64,000 nucleotides of DNA from Adiantum capillus-veneris (lineage: Eukaryota; Streptophyta; Polypodiopsida; Polypodiales; Pteridaceae). A model generated the notes under the pieces. It was not told the DNA's origin. It saw only the letters and a list, made by a program, of their open reading frames with translations, and did not search any database. Made by a program: the position numbers and the translations under genes. Where the stretch lies: contig CM043968.1 of the NCBI GenBank assembly GCA_014529385.2, positions 26,859,013-26,923,012 on the forward strand, written 5' to 3'. Within the stretch, counting starts at the first letter, position 1, and every line of letters begins with the position of its first letter. This document shows positions 37,352 to 47,010 of this stretch, one piece after another.

Positions 37352-38191
37352 ATGGCACGCACAAAGCAAACAGCAAGAAAAGATCAACCTTTTTTTGCTC
37401 ACCCTCATTCAACCGTCCAAGGTGCTCAAAAACCACCTTGGATACACGAACAAGAGCTCTTAGAAGAGATGGAGAGGGAATGGTCAGGTGAAGAGCAACA
37501 AGATGGACAACCTTCACGCAAGAAGAAACGGGTAGTGACATTAGACAACAAAACCGAAACGGACAACGAAGCACAAAGCCCACCATGGAGCGGACAGGAG
37601 ATCCCAAGCAATCATCGAGTTCCGGCTAGGAAGACATTGCCACGTGGCTTCGGTGCTCTGCCATCAGATCAGCCTAGAGGTGATCATGGGTTACTAAATG
37701 AAGAGGATTTTGAGGATGTAGCAGACGAGCCAGTTGGAGCGCAGGGTGGAGTTGAAGAGCCAGTCGGAGCACATAGTGGCCTTGAAGATGCGCCAGCTTC
37801 TCCTCGCAAGTCCTCTCGTAAAAAGAAAAAGTTTTTCAAGGTTCGCCCTCGCAAGGCCCATGTCCCAGATCCTACCATCCCTCAACAACGGGCTCCTACT
37901 GTGAAGCGACGCATTCCAAAGGCGTTGCAAGAGATTCGTCACTATCAAAAAACTTCAGACCTTCTCATCCGCAAGGCACCATTCGCACGTTTGGTGAAAG
38001 AGATCATGCAAAGTTATCGAATGGCGTTTCGAGTTCAAGGTATCGACGTAGAAGCTCTGCAAGAAGCGGCAGAATATCATCTAATTTCTATTTTTGAAGA
38101 CACCAACTTGTGCGCTATTCATGCAAAATGGATGACAATAATGCCCAAGGATTTAGCTCTTGCGCGTCGAATCAGAGGAGAAAGAGATTGA
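37352..38191 (+). CDS. Gene B: histone H3-like protein with 180-residue linker
   Basis: Intact, intronless, 279 codons. Residues 1-10 are [10 protein letters not shown], identical to the start of histone H3, so the K4 and K9 modification sites are kept. Residues 11-187 are new: PPW..E occurs twice (28-34, 77-83), a basic nuclear-signal-like SRKKKR (55-60), an ARKT echo (92-95), an acidic [10 protein letters not shown], a repeat [20 protein letters not shown] and a second basic block [14 protein letters not shown]. Residues 188-279 are a whole H3 fold: [18 protein letters not shown], then [26 protein letters not shown] and [18 protein letters not shown]. Loop 1 has the normal H3 length, unlike centromeric CENH3, whose loop 1 is longer. 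H3 R116-V117 are W-M here. Canonical H3 is 135 residues plus Met; this is twice that. It should enter nucleosomes or H3-H4 dimers if expressed (inference). It lies between gene A and a hairpin inside the TIR element. Confidence 0.9.
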   Translation: MARTKQTARKDQPFFAHPHSTVQGAQKPPWIHEQELLEEMEREWSGEEQQDGQPSRKKKRVVTLDNKTETDNEAQSPPWSGQEIPSNHRVPARKTLPRGFGALPSDQPRGDHGLLNEEDFEDVADEPVGAQGGVEEPVGAHSGLEDAPASPRKSSRKKKKFFKVRPRKAHVPDPTIPQQRAPTVKRRIPKALQEIRHYQKTSDLLIRKAPFARLVKEIMQSYRMAFRVQGIDVEALQEAAEYHLISIFEDTNLCAIHAKWMTIMPKDLALARRIRGERD

Positions 38192-38308
38192 ATTTGATTT
38201 TTATGCAATTTTGCCAATGTAAAGATATCTTTTTGAAATAACGAGTCGTGGCTTTTTCAAATATAACGAGTCGTGTACATTTGTGTTTTAAGTGATATAA
38301 GTAAAACT

Positions 38309-38312
<4 letters not shown>

Positions 38313-38357
<45 letters not shown>
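38313..38357. repeat. (GA)n microsatellite
   Basis: About 22 GA units in the 3' flank of the H3-like gene. Confidence 0.96.
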
Positions 38358-38359
<2 letters not shown>

Positions 38360-38416
38360 TGGATAGAAGAGCTGTCAACCAAGTGTGGTTGATTGAATAA
38401 CCAAAAAAGATATTGT

Positions 38417-38583
38417 ATTCTTATAATATTAGTCTAAAAAAGGTTTAAAAACGCTGTCTAGAGGCCTGCTGCAGAGGCGCGCGAGAAGGCAAAAGTAGAA
38501 GTTACTTTCGCTTTCTCGCGCGCCTCTACGGCAGGCCTCTAGATAGCCTTTTTAAACCTTTTTTAGGCTAAAATTATAAGAAT
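38417..38583. repeat. Near-perfect 167-bp inverted repeat (hairpin)
   Basis: Arms of about 80 bp pair almost completely: attcttataa to ttataagaat, aaaaaaggtttaaaaa to tttttaaacctttttt, tctagaggcctgc to gcaggcctctaga and gaggcgcgcgagaa to ttctcgcgcgcctc, around a loop of about five bases (gaagt). A GC-rich centre sits in AT-rich sequence. It separates the converging genes B and C. It may be a nested foldback MITE, a small-RNA-producing hairpin, or a two-way terminator; the sequence alone does not decide. Confidence 0.93.
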
Positions 38584-38824
38584 TTTATGATATTATGCTT
38601 TTTTTTATGTTATTTATATTTAAAAAAAATTATATTTTGATTCAGTGAATTGCACAATCGTATCACAAGATAGAACCAATCACGTATTGTCTATCGTACC
38701 ATAAACTCAATACAGAAGTTGGAAAGTACCAGTTAAAATCAATTCCCATTCAAATTTTGAAATAACAAAGTACAAAGATGTGATATATCTCATTACATAT
38801 TTGTTAATTACAAGATTTATGCAT

Positions 38825-40387
38825 CTATTGAGTGCTTGAGCCATCTAAGATATGGTGAGCAATGTTTTCTCGACGCACTTGGGCGCAGGGAAGCTGTTTG
38901 TGCAGCACATCCCAAGCAATTTGTTCCACATTGCTTAGACCTACATCTTGGCTTAAGGCCACGTTACACAGCACACGACCACGAATGTGTGTCGCAAATG
39001 CAGCATTGACCAAAGATTTATTTACAAGATATATAACTTGGGAGGCTTGAGATATGGTTGACAGGCATAGGATGCGGCTCATTGCTTTCATCATTGACAC
39101 CCAAAATTGACCACAAGGAGTGTACTCCTTGTGGATTATCGCAAAGCCGTCCTGGGGGAGCTTGCAAGGTAATGCGCAAGAGATGACTGCCATCCAAAAG
39201 CTTGGCGCCTACCATCTCCTCTCCGACCTGCATGCTCATCCAGCTCCACAACATTCTACAAAGAAATCAATAGGTAAATAAGATTTCAGAATGCAACAAT
39301 GAAAATTAACGTAATCACAAAACAAAAATTAATTAATACCTCTTGTTTTTCGTCGTCCTCATCGTTTATGCCTTTGCTGTCAAGAGAAATAGATGAATTG
39401 GGAGCCATAGAGACACTCTCAAGTTCATCTATATGAACAGGCATAGGAGTGCGTTGGGCTTCAAGCAATGCGCGTGTAGCTACAAACTCATCCTCCGACA
39501 TAGATGAGTGTGGTGCATCTGTCACCGCCACCATTGCCAACTCCACTGTATCTACTACACTCTCTCCAAGGGGAAGGAGGCTTCGATCCAAAGGATTGGA
39601 AGAGGGGTCAATGGTAGAGGACTCTATAGTGGCACAGAGGATGGACAGACTCTCATCCATGCAGATTTCAAAGTCTTTTCAAGATCATGTAAAAAAAATA
39701 TTCCTCCCCATTTATCACAATTAGGGAGAGGTGTTCAAAAAAAACCTCCGGTGTTAATGTCTCCTCCGGCGCATCTGCAGCGGGCTTAAAGGATGCTTCT
39801 GCACCCTCATCACCCATGGATTTGGCGGCATCCATGACACCTCCTGGGTAGGTTAGGGCAAGAATATTGCCCTCTTTGCTTGCATCCCAGGGCACTGTAA
39901 TGGGCTCCTTTGTGTCCTTGACGATACCCCCAAGGCGCAAATGAGGTAAACTCACCTCAGATCTTTCAGGCTCCTCCGCAAGAAGAAACACAAAATTTGC
40001 CAAGCGACTTAGAAACTGGGTGCCAACCTTCTTCTTTTTCAAACGTGAATCTTCAATGTACTCACCTGCCTCAGCCGCAATTACACAAAATCGTTGAAGT
40101 CGCTGGGTGAAAGGCCGATCTCCTTTGTGTATGTAGCGAAGCAAATCGTATGGAATCCACAATTCCCCTTGTCCGACAATTGGTACAGCATACTTGTCGA
40201 TGTAAAATTCAAAAAAATTTAAGATAGGCTGAAAAGATTGGTTGTTTAGGTGAATAGTTGCATTCACATCAGGGAATTGGGTGAAGAAATTGTGAAGATC
40301 ATCACGATCTTGCCACTCGGTTGTTTGTAAAAACGCTTGGAAGCGTTGTAACGCTGTGGCTTCGAGAGGGGTGGAGGAGGATGCCAT
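38825..40387 (-). pseudogene. Gene C: unrecognised protein, probably broken
   Basis: Starts MASSSTPLEATALQRFQAFL at 40387 (an in-frame Met at 40432 is also possible, but the TATA box suits either). The first open part runs to 39668 with YIDKYAVPIVGQGELWIPYDLLRYI, SRLKKKKVGTQFL and an acidic C-terminal region (APEETLTPE). Coding sequence then continues in another frame at 39660-39345 (acidic, Ser-rich, ends NDEDDEKQE), with a T-run near 39690-39750 as the likely shift point. A clean intron (GT after CAAGAG near 39342, AG near 39256) follows. The last part (39254-38825) is open in two frames, one ending VRRENIAHHILDGSSTQ. No domain recognised. It is on the same strand as gene D and converges on gene B. 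Confidence 0.5.
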
Positions 40388-40481
40388 AATGCTAGCTCTT
40401 AAGGTAGGAATGCAAAGAGTGATGGAGCTCAAATGAGAGTGTGAATAGGCAAAGAGTGTGAAAATGGTAGGGTTTAGGAGG

Positions 40482-40491
40482 CTTTATATAG
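40482..40491 (-). promoter_or_regulatory. TATA box of gene C
   Basis: On the minus strand CTATATAAAG lies about 95 bp before the gene C start. Next to it (40469-40477) is TAAACCCTA, a telo-box-like word found near the start of many plant genes. Confidence 0.55.
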
Positions 40492-40498
40492 CACGCAT

Positions 40499-40525
40499 CC
40501 CCCCCCCCCCCAAAAAAAAAAAAAA
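40499..40525. repeat. Poly-C / poly-A tract
   Basis: Thirteen C followed by about thirteen A, like the larger tract at 2641-2697. Confidence 0.9.
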
Positions 40526-41012
40526 TAATAACAATAATTAAAACATTAAACAATTTTCATAAAGTAACACAAATAACAAGAAGTTATAAAAAACTTACAA
40601 ACTAAATTACAATCATTTAACTCTAAAAACACATCAATACGACTTTAAGATAATGTGCATTGCCAAAATTTGATACAACCATCTACTTGAACTTACAATT
40701 GTGATATTATAAGAAATTTAAGTACAAAACATAACTACTCTAATGATAAAATCAAATTCTCTTCCGTCGTCCACACCTTTTCAATTTGAATCATGCTCTC
40801 CATGCGGCTACCAATCTAGCAAAAAAAAAAAAAGAAATAGCATACCCAACTTAGAGCAAGGAATAATCAAAAGAACATAAATATAACATAATTAAGAGAG
40901 AAAAATCATTAACCTTACGTCGTCCGATGAAAAATTTTGTATCTTCTCCATGCTCTAAACCCATTATCACTAAGTGCTCCCGCACATTGGCCAATGTCCA
41001 ATGCTTGTTCAC
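40526..41012 (-). other. 3' flank of gene D; possible extra exon
   Basis: Directly after the gene D stop the same frame stays open for about 32 codons (VNKHWTLANVREHLVIMG...) to a good donor (GTAAGG at 40918). An acceptor after a T-rich tract at 40816 would add only two codons before a stop at 40808-40810. So the TAA at 41013-41015 may be a recent mutation. 40526-40800 shows nothing else. Confidence 0.4.
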
Positions 41013-42050
41013 TTAGATGGTTTCAACGGCACCACTCAACAATTTGATTGCAATATCAAATACTTCAATTGTAGCATCGGTGGATTGCAATGGAATCCAT
41101 TCACCAAGCTTGCACATCCATCTTTCATAGAAGTACCACACGTAAAGGGTGGAGCGCACCTTGATGAAACGGATAGCAATGCCGAAACTTCCAACCTGAC
41201 ACCGAAAGTGATCTCCGTTGTGAAGTCCTTCAAGATACCTCCACTTCTCACCAAGGATGGCTTCCAATGTATCGTATTGTAGATCTTTGCAAACATACAT
41301 AGTATTTGTATGATGAAAAGGCAAAGATCCAAAGATGCTAGCGAAGACATGAGCAGGACAACACCATCCAAGCCCAATGGAATGCGAGGCTTTTCCAAAT
41401 TTTAATGATGCTCTCATATCAGCTACAATCTTGGCTTTCAAAGACATTACAGTGAATGCATCTGGCTTTGGCCACTCCATGCTATGCAAGGTTGTAGCCT
41501 CCAAAGGTTGTAGCTCTCCATAGCCTTCCTCATCTGTAGGTACAATGTACTTGTGGGTGTAGAAGAACACCCTTTGTCGTGCAAGGTTTGATGAAGTTGT
41601 GTTGGAGAAGAGCATATCCCCAAGACTTGCATGCATGGCCGTAAATGTGCCTGAAAGGCACGAGAGTGGTTGCTCCTCCACAAGGCTAGAAGGGAAAACA
41701 TCTACATAGAAACAAAACAGTCAGTGAGATGTAAAAAGTCCATTTTTTTGTTACCACCAAAACCATTGAAGTGCAAGGGACATACAATTACAAGGAAAAT
41801 CCCTTGGGTTAGTGATCCCTTGTAGACGCATGTGTCCAAACATGAAAACATGTTGAACGATTGCCACCGTACCCTTGTCTCTTACTTGCTTGAAGCCTAT
41901 TAGTCTTCCCTTCCAATGGAGATCAACGTTTGTTCTTTCACGAACACGATGGGGACCGATTGCGGAGGGTTTCATGTAGACCCATGCACCTTCTTGAAAA
42001 ACCTGAGGTTCCCATTGTTGCTCCTCATTCTTCGAGTTGTGGAGAACCAT
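41013..42050 (-). CDS. Gene D: BAH-domain-like protein
   Basis: Two exons, 42050-41792 and 41701-41013, with a 90-bp GT-AG intron in matching phase give 315 residues. Residues about 15-115 look like a BAH domain, a fold that reads modified histones in plants (for example in CMT3, EBS and SHL): GAWVYMKPSAIG, then WKGRLIGFKQ...GTVAIVQHVFMFG, then VFPSSLVEEQPLSCLSGTFTAMH and FFYTHKYIVPTD, which follow the BAH order of charged-strand, W..G.I, V.WF, ElF.S...e..P...I.GkC.V and FFcr..Y. The rest (about 125-315) has Trp/Cys-rich segments (SIGLGWCCPAHVFASIFG, LYVWYFYERWMCKLGEWIPLQ) that I do not recognise. The BAH call is by pattern only. It reads toward gene C and its upstream region holds a 65-bp tandem repeat. 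Confidence 0.55.
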
Positions 42051-42108
42051 ACTTTGAATGATGGGTTTGGGGCGTCTATTTTGACCATTGTTTGCCGTGG
42101 ATGCTTAA

Positions 42109-42378
42109 GTGGGAGCTTGAAATTGCAATGGAGATCTCGGGGAAGGAGGAGGGAGACAAAGTTTAGAGAGAGTGTGGGAGCTTACAGTTGCAATGGAGAG
42201 CTTGAGGAAGGAGGAGGGAGACAGAGTTTAGAGAGAGAGAGTGGGAGCTTAAAGTTGCAATGGAGAGCTTGAGAAAGGAGGAGGGAGACAGTTTAGAGAG
42301 AGAGTGGGAGCTTAAAGTTGCAATGGAGAGCTTGAAGAAGGAGGAAGGTGTAAGAGTTTAGAGAGAGAGTGAGAGCTT
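42109..42378. repeat. Four-copy, 65-bp tandem repeat near right end
   Basis: gtgggagctt starts units at 42109, 42174, 42241 and 42304, with a partial fifth at 42369 (gtgagagctt). Each unit carries gttgcaatggaga, ggaggagggagaca and tttagagaga. It lies between the gene D start and the right terminal repeat, where it could act as promoter or as subterminal transposase-binding sites. Confidence 0.93.
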
Positions 42379-42713
42379 TGTCTTATGGAAAGGGGCTATG
42401 GAGGAAGGGAGTCTTGGAAAAAAGGTTCTAGAGTGAGAAAATGACTTTTTGATCATAGGGTAGGTTTGGGGGGAGTTTTGGATGGAATATTTTGAATTTA
42501 TTTTTTTTTTTTTTGAAAATTTTGAAATTTTAGGTTTTTTTCACAAACGTATCTGTGGACCCACCACTCCCCCCCTCCCTCTTTTACCCATCCACCTCCC
42601 TCTAGGATACAAAGCAATAAATGAGTGGACAACCCTATTATTCTCTCTACTTTCTTAGGTTCTACACTTATATACATTGCTCTCTTCCTATTGGCTGGAG
42701 CTTAATTAACCTT

Positions 42714-42754
42714 AATCCTATATGGCCCAAGGAGAGTCCACATTTTTTCTAATG
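42714..42754 (-). repeat. Right terminal inverted repeat
   Basis: Read on the minus strand it begins CATTAGAAAAAATGTGG and continues to GGATT, matching the left end. The next three bases outside are GTG, as on the left. Confidence 0.82.
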
Positions 42755-42802
42755 GTGCGTGCAGAAGCTCCAGTGCCCATCTCCATCTTTGCACAAGCTC
42801 CA

Positions 42803-42808
<6 letters not shown>

Positions 42809-42894
<86 letters not shown>
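42809..42894. repeat. (CT)n microsatellite
   Basis: About 43 CT units, 55 bp outside the TIR element. Confidence 0.97.
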
Positions 42895-42896
<2 letters not shown>

Positions 42897-43960
42897 AAAA
42901 CATGGATTGATGGAGACTCCTTGAGGCTTGCTATGGTTCCAGCTCACACTTCATCAGAAGCGTCAATGGAGTTTCTTGAACACAATGTGGACTAGATGAT
43001 GGAGGAAGGAGTTCATGATGAGGCACATGGAATATGTATGGTTCATACACACATGTACTCTAAGAGAAAGGCTTGTCTATATGAGGATGTAATTATTGCA
43101 CTGAGGAGGTATGAAGCACATGCAAAACACGAGTATAGGAATCAATGTTGTAGAAAGCAACTGCAACCCAACATCAACATTAAAGCCAAATAATTTCATA
43201 GAGAGGATGTGGATGTATGCACAAAGGAAGGTAGGAAGCACCTTAATATTTGAAATATTGTTCAACACATCCAGAGAGAGGTACATAGCTATGGAAAAGA
43301 AGACATGAATGCAATCATGAAGGTTTTCCTAAGTGATGAGCGCATCTTGCCATGGTGTAAAGATTTAGACTCTCTTCACTCAAATGACCTTATTTTGCCA
43401 CTCAAAGTCTCCTTACAGGAATTAAAGATGAGCTGATGAGATCTTTTTGAAATGAAGCACATTCAACATGCTGGTGAGCGGATTATTACAAGGAGACTGA
43501 GAGCCTAGGAAAATGTGTTACTCTAAATAAAGTGGAAAACTATCCAAGGAACTTTTACTCAGATTTGGGTAGAGTTGAAAGTGATCCTATGTCATGCACA
43601 TTGAAGTTAGACTTATGCAAAAGGAAGTCCATATATGATGGGTCCTTATTTGACAAATTGAAGCCGACAATAGTTTTGGATAGAGCACACTAGGGTGTAT
43701 CCAAACAAGAAAGATATTTGTCAGAGACGATTGGGAAGAAAGTGTTATGAAGAGCATCCAATTCATTTACTTGATGAATCTCAAGTAAACAAGTCTCCTT
43801 GTTATAATGAATAATTCTCAAGTAAAACATCTCATTCTTATGAATAGCTAGCCATTGCTTCTATGGATTTATATAAATACTATTATATGCTATATGTAGG
43901 AAATTTATGTGTCACCACGATACTCCACTATCTCTGTTTAGGCTATTATATGCACTATAA
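42895..43960. other. No gene seen
   Basis: Only short frames interrupted by stops; no domains. Confidence 0.4.
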
Positions 43961-43969
43961 ACTATAAGT

Positions 43970-44290
43970 GTGTGTAATCATAGCCCAACGAATGAATGTA
44001 TGCAATTATGTGTGCCATGTAAAAGGACTTTATAATAGTATATTAGAGCAACATGTGTGCTATGTGGTACAAATGTGTACGATAATAGCACAATATCCCT
44101 ATCTATGCTAGTATGTTTGCTATGTGTATTAGAGTATGAGAGCACTATGTGTGCTATATAGCAAAAGTGTGTGTAATAATAGCCCAATGTCCCTATCTAT
44201 GAAAATATGTGTGCCATGTAAAAGGACTTTCATTGTAGTATGAGAGCAGCATGCCTGCTATATAGCAAGCGTGTGTGTAATAAGAGTTGT
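43970..44290. repeat. Degenerate tandem repeat (about three copies)
   Basis: Words such as gtgtgtaat(a/c)atagccca, atgtgtgccatgtaaaaggacttt, gtatgagagca and tgtgctatatagcaa recur in order, the unit being about 90-130 bp with drift. Confidence 0.75.
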
Positions 44291-44379
44291 TATGCTTCTT
44301 TCAATGCAAATTCAACAAATGCTATGAAGGATACGAAAGGGGCTTTTAGTGTGCAATGTCACTATGAACCATATATTCA

Positions 44380-45713
44380 TGATGCATGTATTGCAAAATT
44401 TGTGGATCATGTGATACTTTGACAGTGGTGCAACTAAGTACATTACGTCTCATCATGATTTGTTCACTTCTCTTGAGACTATCCCTATCAAGAATAATGT
44501 CGTGTATGACAACAATGCCTCTTATCCAGATCAAGGAATCGAGAAGATTGTGTTTACTACTATTGGTTGTAGCTCCTTCACACTCTTGGATGCTTTGTAT
44601 GTGTCTGTGATCAAGAAGAATCTTTTGTCCATGTCCGTGTGTTGGTCTTTTAATCAAGTTTATGGATGATAGATGTATAGTGCATGATCTTAGTTTTGGT
44701 GATACTAATGTGGAATTTGGTACTTTATGCTATGAACTATATATGATCAATGTTTAAAAGAGCCGTGTGGAAGATTCAGCATGCATAACTTCTAATTTTA
44801 AAGGCTATTTTAAAGGCAAAAACTTGGCAAGCTTGATTTGATCATCTAATTTTTTCCATTTTGCTATATTTGCAAAAATCTAATATAACTGTTTCGTTGC
44901 CCCCCTTGAGGAACAATTGAAACATATATGTGAAGGCTGTATTTTAGGCAAAACACATCATTCTAACTATCTAAAAGATGGTTTTGTGTAGGCTACGTGC
45001 AAATTGTAGCTTGTACACAATGATTTTTGTGGTCCAATGCACACCCCTTCCTTTGGGAAGCATTTATAATTTGTGACTCTCATTGGATGATTACTATAGG
45101 CATGCATGGGTGAATATGCTTAAGGAAAATCTGGAAGTATTGATGTGCTTCAAGAAAATTTTTCCTATGGTTGAAAAAATATTAGGTTGTTGTGTGGGCA
45201 CCCTCTATTTTGATCAAGGGGGGAGTACATGTCCAAAGATTTCAATGCATTTCTAGCTAGTTGTGGGATCCTGGCATGGGATACAACACCAATGTGCAAT
45301 GCCATACACCCTCAATAAAACAGCATTGTAGAGAGGAGAAATAGATTATTAATGAAAATAGCACAATTGATGTTCACAATCCAAGCTTTGCTACATGCAT
45401 TTTGGCTTGAGGCTATCATGTGTGCTATGTATGTACTAAATAGGTTTCCTGCTAAATCATTGTACTCCCAATGAGGCTTGGCATGACAAGAATCCATCCA
45501 TTGGACATTTACATGTGTTTGGTTTCTTAGCGTATGCTTTGATGCTCAAGCAACAACACAAAAGTTTGGGTGATAAGGCTGTGAAATGATTTTCCTTTTT
45601 GTTATAGTCTAGGGAGCAAAGGCTATAGTTTGTGTCATCCAAAAAATAAAGTGTATCTTGATTGGTCGAGATGTTGTCTTTGTGGAAGATACAATTCAAC
45701 CCTTGTTTGCATG
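44380..45713 (+). mobile_element. copia fragment (copy 3), protease-integrase
   Basis: Protease region (44386-44669) with FTSLETIPIKNNVVYDNNASY and LDALYVSVIKKNLLSMS; pre-integrase near 44930 (CEGCILGKTHHS); integrase core pieces to about 45400 and KSL..M.P.EAWHDKNPSI-like sequence near 45470-45500. Many stops. It ends abruptly at 45713, where the LTR of the minus-strand copia element begins, so it was probably the insertion target. Confidence 0.85.
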
Positions 45714-45941
45714 CGTTGGAAATAGGGTTGCAAAGAAACACACATAGCTTGGAGAAGATGAAGAAGCTCAAGGCCCACAAAACAGCGTATATTGATTAGT
45801 GCATAATGGAAAGATGAGTTAGTCCTAGAATGATGGGTGTATATATAATGCACAGTGGGAAAAACCTCCTAAAGAGGGAAGAAATGCCCCGACGATCCTA
45901 AGTGTGTTCACAAAAATCACTACCACATCTGTATGGTAACA
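45714..45941 (-). repeat. 3' LTR of copia copy 2
   Basis: Minus strand starts TGTTACCATACAG after a purine tract (cggggggGAT) and ends TATTTCCAACG; the last base differs from the usual A. Confidence 0.9.
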
Positions 45942-46018
45942 AATCCCCCCCGAGAGTGATGCAATAAACAAGAGCTGGCACCTAGTGTAAAGGGAAGTTC
46001 CATGCCCTAAGAACATGA

Positions 46019-46640
46019 TCAATCCACAAAGGGGAGTAAGCCCAAAGCTTTGCAAAAAGATTCAAACTTCTCACCACGAGGTAATGTTTCTGTGAATAGA
46101 TATGCAAGGTTGTCTTGTGTTGCCACATAATAAGACAAGCTCATCTCTCCTAATAGGAGTCTCTCTCTGACATAATGGTAATTCGCCTCAATGTGCTTTG
46201 TGCAAGCATGAAAAAATGGGTTTGTGGCAATTGCCAATGCTCTTTGAATGTCAGTGCAGATGATGAGGAGATGATGTTGGCAGTGTTTTGTCCAATACCC
46301 AAATCACCCATAAGGCGTTTGAGCCATACACACTTAGTCGTAATTGTGAAGATTGCCTTGTATTCAACCTCAAAAGTGGAAGTGGCCACAATAGTTTTCT
46401 TCTTGCTTAACCATGATATGCATGAACTGTCAGAGCATGAAACAAAAACCACTTGTGGACACTCGTGTGTCATAAAAACCAGCCCAATATGAGTCCAAAA
46501 GAAGCATGTAAATCTAGCAGCAATGATCCCCCCCTTAGGATAAAACAACCCAAGATGTAAAGTGCCACTCAAGTAGAAAAAGATCCTTTTGACGGCCTGC
46601 CAATGCTTAAACCCTATGCTATGCATAAATTTGTTGACCT
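46019..46640 (-). pseudogene. copia RNase H region
   Basis: Minus frames read HWQAVKRIFFYLSGTLHLGLFYPKGG, SCISWLSKKKTIVATSTFEVEYKAIF and an ATNPFFHACTKHIEANYHYVRERL end. Two frame shifts. Confidence 0.87.
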
Positions 46641-46760
46641 ATCATATTGAAAACTGAATATTGAGCCTCATATTGCATACATAAATAAGGCATCCTTGAT
46701 AAAGAGTGACATCGATAGGATCATCTTCATCAAGACTCAATTTAAAACTTGTTTCCATTG

Positions 46761-46865
46761 TCTCTATGTACCTTACATAGTAAGGTACATAGAGACATTA
46801 CTATGTAAGTTTGGAGCTTACTTGCAATCTTCAAGTCCAAACTTACATAGTAATGTCTCTATGTA
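46761..46865. repeat. Nested palindromes in copia RT remnant
   Basis: tctctatgtacctta-catag-taaggtacatagaga (46761-46795) is a perfect palindrome with a five-base loop. Overlapping it, a 30-bp arm (46786-46815) is matched in reverse by 46836-46865, with a 20-bp spacer. The copia parent sequence (19310-19345) has only one arm, so the others arose in this copy. Confidence 0.92.
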
Positions 46866-47010
46866 GCTTGTTTAACACAAGGCAATACCACCATCACACT
46901 GCTTAAATTATATGCCCAAGTAATGTTGCGATAGCCTCAAGTCTTTCATCTTGAAGTATCATTCAAATCATTCTTAAATTTAGTAATATGTATCTAATTT
47001 GGTCCAATGT

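Larger units (their letters stand above)
33550..42754. mobile_element. Novel TIR transposon carrying H3-like and BAH-like genes
   Basis: The two ends are inverted repeats: left CATTAGGAAAAAATTGGAC at 33550, right the complement of CATTAGAAAAAATGTGGAC ending at 42754, with continued matches (CCTTGG, GCCAT, TA, GGATT) to about 43 bp; roughly 36 positions agree with small indels. GTG lies immediately outside both ends, a possible 3-bp target duplication, but the left flank is a GT repeat so this could be chance (a 7-bp reading, gtgtgtg versus gtgcgtg, has one mismatch). The CATTAGAAAAA end and 3-bp duplication recall CACTA/EnSpm elements. Inside: gene A (+, transposase-like, broken), gene B (+, histone H3-like, intact), a 167-bp hairpin, gene C (-, unknown) and gene D (-, BAH-like). 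Total 9,205 bp. The boundaries are seen directly; assignment to a superfamily is inference. Confidence 0.8.

Noticed and set aside
37352-38191. H3-like gene as centromeric CENH3
   Set aside because: It keeps the [12 protein letters not shown]...TIMPKD core and a loop 1 of normal H3 length, and the [10 protein letters not shown] start. Plant CENH3 proteins have a longer loop 1 and a divergent C-terminal helix.
33550-42754. Endogenous giant-virus segment (these can carry histones)
   Set aside because: Spliced genes, terminal inverted repeats of transposon type and absence of any viral capsid, polymerase or packaging gene.
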